Origin: Spirabiliibacterium pneumoniae
GTDB taxonomy: Bacteria; Pseudomonadota; Gammaproteobacteria; Enterobacterales; Pasteurellaceae
Length of the DNA: 55,680 bases
NCBI RefSeq assembly: GCF_014884995.1
Contig: NZ_JABMII010000009.1
Location: 1-55,680, forward strand
Reading direction: 5' to 3'
Part shown: one piece after another, positions 49,780-55,680 of the stretch
Layout: every line of letters starts with the position of its first letter
Numbering within the stretch: the first letter of the stretch is position 1
Notes under the pieces: generated by a model
Told to the model about the DNA's origin: nothing
What the model saw: only the letters and a program-made list of their open reading frames with translations
Databases searched by the model: none
Program-made: the position numbers and the translations under genes

Positions 49780-52700
49780 ATGAATACAATTTTCAAAATT
49801 ATTTGGAACCACGCCACTCAATCATTTGTGGTGGCTTCCGAATTGGCGAAAGGCCATACCAAATCCAGCGCGCGTACTTCTCGCCGCGTATTTAACCTCA
49901 CCCGTATCGGCGCAGCATTGAGCCTCGCACTCGGCTCAAGTGCGGTGATGGCGGATAATATCGTTAATGGAGAAGGTTCTCAAGCAGTTCAAAATGGTGG
50001 CATTGCGATTGGCGTACCAGCAAAAGCGGAAACGACAGGTTCGATTGCAATCGGTAACAACGCGGTGTCCGGTAACTCGGATATGACGGCAAATTATGCT
50101 AGCGTCATTAACCCTAAGACAAAAGCACCATTTACTAGTGCTGAAGAAATGCGCGATTACATCCTTAAAGCAAATGATAATGATGTGGTTAAGCGTACGT
50201 GGATAGGCAAGCAAAATAATATTGCCATCGGATCTGGCGCGACGGCTATGGGTGGTCGTAATATTTCCGTCGGTGAAAATGCCGGAACGGGTACGGTAGA
50301 TGCATGGAATATTCAAAACGTTAATATTGGTACTGAAGCAGGGGCTCGTTCTAAAAAAGATTACAGTGTTGCTATCGGGTTTCAAGCTGGAGCACTTTCA
50401 GAAAAGAAACAAAAAGAGCAACTTAATAACCCAGCCTTGGGAACTAATAATTTAGGACAACCTAATGATGGCGGTCGTATCCCAAGCGTATTCATCGGTA
50501 AAAATGCCGGAACGGATACCATTTCTTATGGCAATATCGGGATGGGTACGAATGCAGCTGCGTACATGAAGGATGCGTATGGAACTAACAACGTGTTCAT
50601 CGGTGCAGATGCGGGGGTTCGCAGTGGTTCCGGCATTGTGGATGGAAATAATTTCAAGCAAGCTTCCTGGGGTGGTAAAGAATATTTAAGACCCGATGGA
50701 TCTTTTAATAATCCAGCGGCTTCTTTCATGGCAGGCTTTAACGTAGGGATTGGTCCTAATGCGCAATGGGATACACAAGGTAGCTCTAACTCTTCCTTGG
50801 GGTGGAAAGCATTGCAAAACTCCTTGGGCAGTGGCAACACGGCTATGGGTAATATCTCCGGCAGTTTCGTTAATGGCGATTTGAACGTAGCCATGGGTAA
50901 CTACGCAGGTAGTCATCAAACGGCGTCCCGTACAGTAGCATTAGGTAATGGCGCTCGCACTACGGGCAATGGTAACGTAGCACTAGGTAGTGATAGCTGG
51001 GCTGGTACTAAAGAAGAAGCCAAAGTGAAGACGGGCAACGGCGGTAGTGTTGGTGGTTTTGCCAATACTAAGATGAATGATACGGCACTTGGTTTCCGTA
51101 CGGAAGCATTGGGCGGTAGTTCTTTAGCAGCTGGTGAACGCGCTAAAGCAACGAAAGAAGCGGCAATTGCGATTGGTTCTAATGCAGAAGCAAAAGCAGT
51201 GGGTGCGATTGCGTTGGGGGCAGCGACGGGATTAGAATATACGTCCGAATCCAATCAATACGGTGACTCATCCATTAAAGAAAGTTCTATTAATGAAGAT
51301 ACGAAACAAGCAGTAGCTACGGGTGAACATAGTATTGCCGTAGGAACGGCAGCAGAATCCATTGGCGATCGTTCAACTGCGATAGGTAAACAATCAAGTG
51401 CTCAAGCGCAAGATAGCATTGCACAAGGCACAGAAGCTAAGGCCTATGGTGATGGCACAGTAGCTATTGGTAAAAATGCACGCAGCGGGCGCGGTCCAAA
51501 AGGTTTTGCAACTAATCTAGATGATGTGCCAGAAGCTAATGCAATTGCAATTGGTAATAATGCGCAAGCACCTAATAAATCCTCTATCGCAATGGGTGAT
51601 GGTGCAACCGTTCAATATTTTGCACCTGATGCAATTGCGATTGGTACAAATGCAAAAGTTGGAACCTATGCTCACACTTCTATCGCTATCGGTAAAGATG
51701 CAAAAGCTCAGCATTTCTATAACACGGCTATTGGCCCACAAACTGTGACTGATGGTGTCGGTGCAGCAGCAGTTGGTTTTAAGGCACAAGCCTTGGCTAG
51801 AGCTTCATTTGCAGCTGGACAAGGTGCAAAAACAGAGGATCAGGCAACAGTTGCAATTGGTGAAAATGCTAAAGCAACTCTTGCGAATAACGTTTCTCTT
51901 GGTTCTGGATCTGTAGATCGTCAAGCGGTACAAATTAATGATGCAACTGTTGAAGGCGTAAGGTACAGTGGTTTTGCTGGTAAAGCAAGTGCGGTGGTCA
52001 GCGTGGGCAAAAAAGATGCTGAACGTCAAATCATCAATGTTGCGCCAGGTGAAATCTCTAAAACTTCAACTGATGCCATCAACGGTTCGCAATTGTATTT
52101 GGTGTCTGAAGGGTTAACTAACCAAATGCCAGTGGTTTATACAGATAAAGATGGTAATAAAGTGTATAAAACACCTGAAGGCAAATTTGTGAAAGCTGAC
52201 GGTACAGAAGTACCAGCAGGCGAAGTGATTGCCTCAATGAACAACCCAGATGGCACAACCACTACCCCAACTACATTGACCAATATCGCAGGCAACTTGC
52301 CAGGTGCGAAGAAAGATACACAAGCACCAACGACCGCAGGCACTGCGCCGACAGCGGAAGAAGTCAAGAAAATGCAAAACAATGCCGCCACGGTGGGTGA
52401 TGTGTTGAACGCAGGCTGGAACTTGCAAAACAACGGCACAGCGAAAGACTTCGTGAAACCGTATGACACCGTTAACTTTGTAGACGGCGCAAACACCATC
52501 GCGGTGGTGGATACTACGAGCGAATTGTTAAGCAACATTCGCATCAACGTAACAGGCTTGCCAATCGCCTACACCGACACTGAAGGCAACCCATTGGTGA
52601 AAGTGGGTGATAAATTCTATAAAGCAGAAGATGTCACTAACGGCAAAGTGAACGATGGCAAAGAAAATGCTAACGTTGAGCCAGCAGGCACCACTTTGGT

Positions 52701-55365
52701 GAACGGTAAGGGTGAGAAAGATCCACAAACCCTTGATGGCGTGAAAAGTGCGGTCGACCCTGATGGTAATAAATCAGGCGATGACTTTACTAATGCCTTA
52801 AACGATGCTGCTGATAAAACACCAAACAAAGCGGTGAATGTCTCTGACCTGAAAAATGTGTCTGACAATATCAAAAACGCCAACAACGGTGGTGGTTTTG
52901 GGTTGAAAGACGATAATAATAACGTTATCAACCAAGATTTGGGCAAACAAATCCAAATTAAAGGCAAAGAAGGCAGTGGTGTGACTTCAACTGTTGTCAC
53001 CAAAAAAGATGATGACGGCAAGATCACCGATCAATATCTGCAAATTGGTTTGGATAAAGACATCACCATCGGCAAACCAGCAAAAGATGGTCAACCTGGC
53101 GAAGCTGGCTCTATCGGCGTGGCTGGTAAAGATGGCAAAGACGGCGTGAGCATCAAAGGTGATGCAGGCGACGGCAAACCTGGCATTGGCATCGCTGGCA
53201 AAGACGGCAAAGATGGCGTGAGCCTCACCGTGAAAGAAGATGGCCAACCAGGCGTTGACGGCAAAGGCAAAGATGGCAAAGACACCAAACCTCGCCTTGA
53301 AGTTAACGGCGAAGAAGTGGCCACCCTCAACGATGGCATCAAATACGCTGGCGACTTCGGCGAAGGCGCAGCCATCAAGCTGAATAAAGTGACCAACATC
53401 AAAGGCAATGCCAAAGATGAAAACAAACTTTCAGACGGCAATATCGGTGTGGTAGCCAATCAAAGCGGCGACGATGCAGAATTGGTGTTGAAACTGGCTA
53501 AAGACTTGAAAGATTTAGACAGCGTAACCTTTGGCCCAGTTGATCCGAAAACAGGCAAACCAACTGATCCGAGCAACACGGTGTCAATCGGCAAAGACGG
53601 CATCAACGCGGGCAACAAACCGATTACCAACATCAATAATGGCCTGAACACCTACCCTGATTCAGACGTGCCAAAAAATGGTTTGGTCAACTTGGATAAC
53701 ACGAATGTACCTGACAATTCTGCTGCCACTGTGGGCGATTTGCGCAACATGGGCTGGATTGTGGGCGCACCAGACAACAGCTACACCGAGCAAGTGAAAA
53801 ATGCCAACCAAGTGAACTTTGTGGGTACTGGCGCTGCGAAAGTAACAGGCGAAACCAAAGATGGCGTTCGCACCATCACTATCGATGTGAAAGCAGCTGA
53901 AGCAGGCGGCATGAACGGCTTTGATGTTACGGCGAATGATGGCGATGCAACCACCATCACCGAAGGCAACAAAGTAAACTTCACTGATGGCAACAACACC
54001 AAAGTGACTACTGAACCGAAAAAAGATGGTTCTGGCGTGGATGTAAAAGTCAACTTGGCTGACAACATCACTGTGGGTAAAGACGGCAAAGATGGCGTTG
54101 ACGGCTCAATTGGTGCCACTGGCAAAGATGGCGCAAGTGCGGTCTTGAACGGCAAAGACGGCTCAATCGGCCTTACTGGTGCGAAAGGCGCCGACGGCAA
54201 AGATGGTGCTTCTGCTTCTATCAGCGTGAAAGACGGCGCTAAAGGTCTTGACGGCAACGACGGTAAAGACGGCGAAAGCAAAACTCGCGTGGTTTACACC
54301 AAACCAGACGGCAGCCAAGAAGAAGTAGCAACACTGAACGACGGCTTGAAATTTAAAGGCAATAAAGGTGACACCATTGAGAAAAAACTCAACGAAACCG
54401 TGGCAGTGAAAGGCAAATTGGCAAATGATGCTGATGCCACCGCAGCCAACACCCGTGTGGATGTTGAAAATGGTGAGTTAATCATCAAAATGGCGAAAAT
54501 GCTGAAAGACCTTGAAGGTGCTGAGTTCAAAGACAAAGACGGCAACACCGTTATTGTTAAAGATGGCGGCATTGTGCTGAAAGGTAAAGACGCTACTGAT
54601 GACAAAGCGGATAATCCGAAAAATGTTAGCTTGACTCAAAACGGCTTGAACAATGGTGGCAATACCATCACTAATGTGGCGGATGGTGTAAATCCGAATG
54701 ATGCGGTGAATAAGAGCCAGTTAGATAAGAAAATGACCGGCTTTAAAGTGACTGCAAATAGTGATGATGCTCAAGCTAAAGAAATCAAAAACGGCGATAC
54801 CGTTGACTTCGTTAACGGCAGCAACACTGTGGTGAGCAAAGTGGATACACCGAAAGGCACGAAAGTGAAAGTTGACCTTGCGAAAGACCTCAAAGGCCTT
54901 AACAGTGTTGAGCTGAAAGATCAAGCAGGCAACACGACCACCGTGACTGGCAATGGCGTGAACATCACTGGCACTAACGCAGCGGGCAAACCAAGCAACG
55001 TGAGCTTGACTGCTAATGGTCTTGATAACGGTGGCAACCGTATCACCAACGTAGCACCAGGTGTGAAAGGTACTGATGCGGTAAACGTGAACCAACTCAA
55101 CGCTGTGGGCAACCGCATTGGCGATGTTGATCGCAAAGCACGCGGTGGTATCGCAGGTTCAACCGCCATGGCGAACTTGCCACAAGCGTACATTCCAGGT
55201 CACTCTATGGTAGCTGTAGCAGCGGGTACACACCGTGGCGCAAATGCTGTAGCGGTGGGTGTTTCACGCATCTCTGACAGTGGCCATGTGATCATCAAAT
55301 TGAGCGGTTCAACCGACTCTAAAGGTGGCACAAACGCTGGTGTTGGTGTAGGCTATCAATGGTAA
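49780..55365 (+). CDS. Trimeric autotransporter adhesin (YadA/Hia family)
   Basis: 1861 residues. Residues 1-58 form an extended signal peptide (ESPR: IWNHATQSFVVASELAKG), cleaved after VMA. Residues about 70-720 are a YadA-like head of AIG-type repeats. A neck (QIINVAPGEISKTSTDAINGSQL) lies near 745-775. The stalk has two Trp-ring segments (TVGDVLNAGWNL near 870, TVGDLRNMGWIV near 1315), repeated EVATLNDG modules and two collagen-like stretches (about 1101-1170 and 1429-1502). The last ~75 residues are the YadA anchor, ending in Trp. The trimer would sit in the outer membrane and bind host or bacterial surfaces. Codon use in the head differs from the stalk. Ligand unknown. Confidence 0.96.
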   Translation: MNTIFKIIWNHATQSFVVASELAKGHTKSSARTSRRVFNLTRIGAALSLALGSSAVMADNIVNGEGSQAVQNGGIAIGVPAKAETTGSIAIGNNAVSGNSDMTANYASVINPKTKAPFTSAEEMRDYILKANDNDVVKRTWIGKQNNIAIGSGATAMGGRNISVGENAGTGTVDAWNIQNVNIGTEAGARSKKDYSVAIGFQAGALSEKKQKEQLNNPALGTNNLGQPNDGGRIPSVFIGKNAGTDTISYGNIGMGTNAAAYMKDAYGTNNVFIGADAGVRSGSGIVDGNNFKQASWGGKEYLRPDGSFNNPAASFMAGFNVGIGPNAQWDTQGSSNSSLGWKALQNSLGSGNTAMGNISGSFVNGDLNVAMGNYAGSHQTASRTVALGNGARTTGNGNVALGSDSWAGTKEEAKVKTGNGGSVGGFANTKMNDTALGFRTEALGGSSLAAGERAKATKEAAIAIGSNAEAKAVGAIALGAATGLEYTSESNQYGDSSIKESSINEDTKQAVATGEHSIAVGTAAESIGDRSTAIGKQSSAQAQDSIAQGTEAKAYGDGTVAIGKNARSGRGPKGFATNLDDVPEANAIAIGNNAQAPNKSSIAMGDGATVQYFAPDAIAIGTNAKVGTYAHTSIAIGKDAKAQHFYNTAIGPQTVTDGVGAAAVGFKAQALARASFAAGQGAKTEDQATVAIGENAKATLANNVSLGSGSVDRQAVQINDATVEGVRYSGFAGKASAVVSVGKKDAERQIINVAPGEISKTSTDAINGSQLYLVSEGLTNQMPVVYTDKDGNKVYKTPEGKFVKADGTEVPAGEVIASMNNPDGTTTTPTTLTNIAGNLPGAKKDTQAPTTAGTAPTAEEVKKMQNNAATVGDVLNAGWNLQNNGTAKDFVKPYDTVNFVDGANTIAVVDTTSELLSNIRINVTGLPIAYTDTEGNPLVKVGDKFYKAEDVTNGKVNDGKENANVEPAGTTLVNGKGEKDPQTLDGVKSAVDPDGNKSGDDFTNALNDAADKTPNKAVNVSDLKNVSDNIKNANNGGGFGLKDDNNNVINQDLGKQIQIKGKEGSGVTSTVVTKKDDDGKITDQYLQIGLDKDITIGKPAKDGQPGEAGSIGVAGKDGKDGVSIKGDAGDGKPGIGIAGKDGKDGVSLTVKEDGQPGVDGKGKDGKDTKPRLEVNGEEVATLNDGIKYAGDFGEGAAIKLNKVTNIKGNAKDENKLSDGNIGVVANQSGDDAELVLKLAKDLKDLDSVTFGPVDPKTGKPTDPSNTVSIGKDGINAGNKPITNINNGLNTYPDSDVPKNGLVNLDNTNVPDNSAATVGDLRNMGWIVGAPDNSYTEQVKNANQVNFVGTGAAKVTGETKDGVRTITIDVKAAEAGGMNGFDVTANDGDATTITEGNKVNFTDGNNTKVTTEPKKDGSGVDVKVNLADNITVGKDGKDGVDGSIGATGKDGASAVLNGKDGSIGLTGAKGADGKDGASASISVKDGAKGLDGNDGKDGESKTRVVYTKPDGSQEEVATLNDGLKFKGNKGDTIEKKLNETVAVKGKLANDADATAANTRVDVENGELIIKMAKMLKDLEGAEFKDKDGNTVIVKDGGIVLKGKDATDDKADNPKNVSLTQNGLNNGGNTITNVADGVNPNDAVNKSQLDKKMTGFKVTANSDDAQAKEIKNGDTVDFVNGSNTVVSKVDTPKGTKVKVDLAKDLKGLNSVELKDQAGNTTTVTGNGVNITGTNAAGKPSNVSLTANGLDNGGNRITNVAPGVKGTDAVNVNQLNAVGNRIGDVDRKARGGIAGSTAMANLPQAYIPGHSMVAVAAGTHRGANAVAVGVSRISDSGHVIIKLSGSTDSKGGTNAGVGVGYQW
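50041..51380 (+). other. Adhesin head segment with atypical codon use
   Basis: In this segment Thr is encoded by ACG about 19 times in 31 by hand count, and by ACC once; TCC, GTA, GGA and an AGA codon are also frequent. In the stalk (53761-54300) ACG is about 1 of 19 and ACC 8 of 19. Flanking signal-peptide and neck sequences look like the rest of the genome. This suggests the head was imported into a resident adhesin gene. Confidence 0.6.
53089..53285 (+). repeat. Collagen-like Gly-X-Y segment 1 of the adhesin
   Basis: Encodes an interrupted series of GKDGKDG, GQPGEAG and GDGKPG units, rich in Lys and Asp. The DNA repeats GGCAAAGATGGC-like words. Such units occur in other Pasteurellaceae trimeric adhesins, where they may extend the stalk as a triple helix. 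Confidence 0.75.
54076..54275 (+). repeat. Collagen-like Gly-X-Y segment 2 of the adhesin
   Basis: A second block (GKDGKDGVDGSIGATGKDG, then GADGKDG and GNDGKDG), followed by TRVVYTKPDGSQEEVATLNDG, a module related to the one after segment 1. The two blocks probably arose by internal duplication and could recombine to change stalk length. It contains an uptake signal (54140-54148). Confidence 0.75.
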
Positions 55366-55372
55366 TCACCAC

Positions 55373-55407
55373 GACCGCACTTTTTGCTTAAAGTGCGGTC
55401 ACTTTTG
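55373..55407 (+). terminator. Adhesin gene terminator made of paired uptake signals
   Basis: An 11-bp stem GACCGCACTTT / AAAGTGCGGTC with loop TTGCTT, then ACTTTTG, 7 bases after the adhesin stop. The T-run is interrupted, so some read-through into the next gene, 13 bases on, is likely. Confidence 0.65.
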
Positions 55408-55420
55408 ATAAGGAAAAGCA

Positions 55421-55680
55421 ATGAAAAAATTAGCAAAATGGGCATTGCCATTGTTGGCAGCCAGCGTTGTGGCAGCGTGCGGCAACTTAAGTGATGTGAA
55501 AAAGAACGGCACAACCGATGAGCCAAAATGGCCGAAGATTGAAGATGCCAGTGTTAACTTCTCTGGTTCCCAATACGGTACATGGCCAAACTGGGACAAC
55601 GTGCGCCAAATTGAAGCGGGCATGAACAAAGACCAACTCTATTATTTAATTGGCCGCCCACACTACCAAGAAGGCTTGTT
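55421..55680 (+). CDS. BamE/SmpA-domain lipoprotein, TpgA-like adhesin partner (partial, cut by window end)
   Basis: 86 complete codons are visible and the frame is still open. A lipoprotein signal peptide ends in VVAAC (Cys20), giving an outer-membrane lipoprotein. Residues from about 60 (VRQIEAGMNKDQLYYLIGRP) match the SmpA/OmlA (BamE-like) fold. In Acinetobacter a gene after the trimeric adhesin ataA encodes TpgA, with an SmpA-like N-terminus and a C-terminal OmpA peptidoglycan-binding domain that steadies the adhesin. Position and visible domain fit; the OmpA part would lie beyond the window. The alternative is bamE itself, but the long spacer before the domain and the adhesin neighbour argue against it. 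AAGGAAAA precedes the ATG. Confidence 0.75.
   Translation, partial: MKKLAKWALPLLAASVVAACGNLSDVKKNGTTDEPKWPKIEDASVNFSGSQYGTWPNWDNVRQIEAGMNKDQLYYLIGRPHYQEGL

Noticed and set aside
53089-54275. CRISPR-like repetitive DNA
   Set aside because: Repeats are short, in frame, and vary as codons of Gly-X-Y units; no spacers or cas genes in the window.
53781-54281. Ser/Pro/Leu-rich minus-strand frame inside the adhesin gene
   Set aside because: It is the antisense of the Gly-Lys-Asp repeats; low-complexity shadow.

Overview
The window is a chromosomal segment of a gammaproteobacterium of the family Pasteurellaceae. The clearest sign is the 9-base DNA uptake signal AAGTGCGGT (reverse ACCGCACTT), present dozens of times in both orientations, both inside genes and as facing pairs that form terminators. 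This is the Haemophilus influenzae-type signal, so the source belongs to the Haemophilus / Aggregatibacter / Pasteurella / Avibacterium side of the family. I cannot fix the genus. Almost every gene is a recognisable housekeeping gene, and nearly all serve the cell envelope.

Layout. (1) 1-500: end of an rRNA operon (5S, then tRNA-Asp and tRNA-Trp) meeting a convergent tRNA-Arg. (2) 504-3669, minus strand: lptC-lptA-lptB-ptsN-rapZ, for lipopolysaccharide transport and nitrogen-PTS/RNA-adaptor regulation. (3) 3855-8476: mlaFEDCB, ibaG and murA, for phospholipid trafficking and the first step of peptidoglycan synthesis. (4) 8636-13039: lon and ppiD, protein quality control, lon with a sigma-32-type promoter. 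(5) 13252-26197: rpsB-tsf-pyrH-frr-dxr-uppS-cdsA-rseP-bamA-skp-lpxD-fabZ-lpxA. These cover translation, isoprenoid and undecaprenyl carrier synthesis, phospholipid precursor, outer-membrane protein assembly and lipid A. (6) 26494-44352: a complete dcw cluster mraZ-rsmH-ftsL-ftsI-murE-murF-mraY-murD-ftsW-murG-murC-ddl-ftsQ-ftsA-ftsZ-lpxC, with a MraZ operator in front. (7) 44409-49383: purC, then arcB-lpxB-rnhB. (8) 49384-55680: an AT-rich spacer with a (CAAAA)8 repeat, a 1861-residue trimeric autotransporter adhesin, and the start of a BamE/SmpA-like lipoprotein gene cut by the window end.

How it fits together. UppS makes the lipid carrier used by MraY and MurG. MurA, MurC-F and Ddl build the precursor that FtsW and FtsI polymerise and cross-link at the septum organised by FtsZ, FtsA, FtsQ and FtsL. 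LpxA, C, D and B with FabZ feed lipid A synthesis, and LptC/A/B help export the product. BamA and Skp assemble outer-membrane proteins, presumably including the adhesin anchor.

The most unusual points are the adhesin locus and the gene order. The adhesin locus combines a simple-sequence repeat upstream, a head region with foreign-looking codon use, and a partner lipoprotein. In the gene order, the dcw cluster with purC and arcB lies between lpxA and lpxB, which are adjacent in E. coli. This leaves lpxB and rnhB directly behind arcB.
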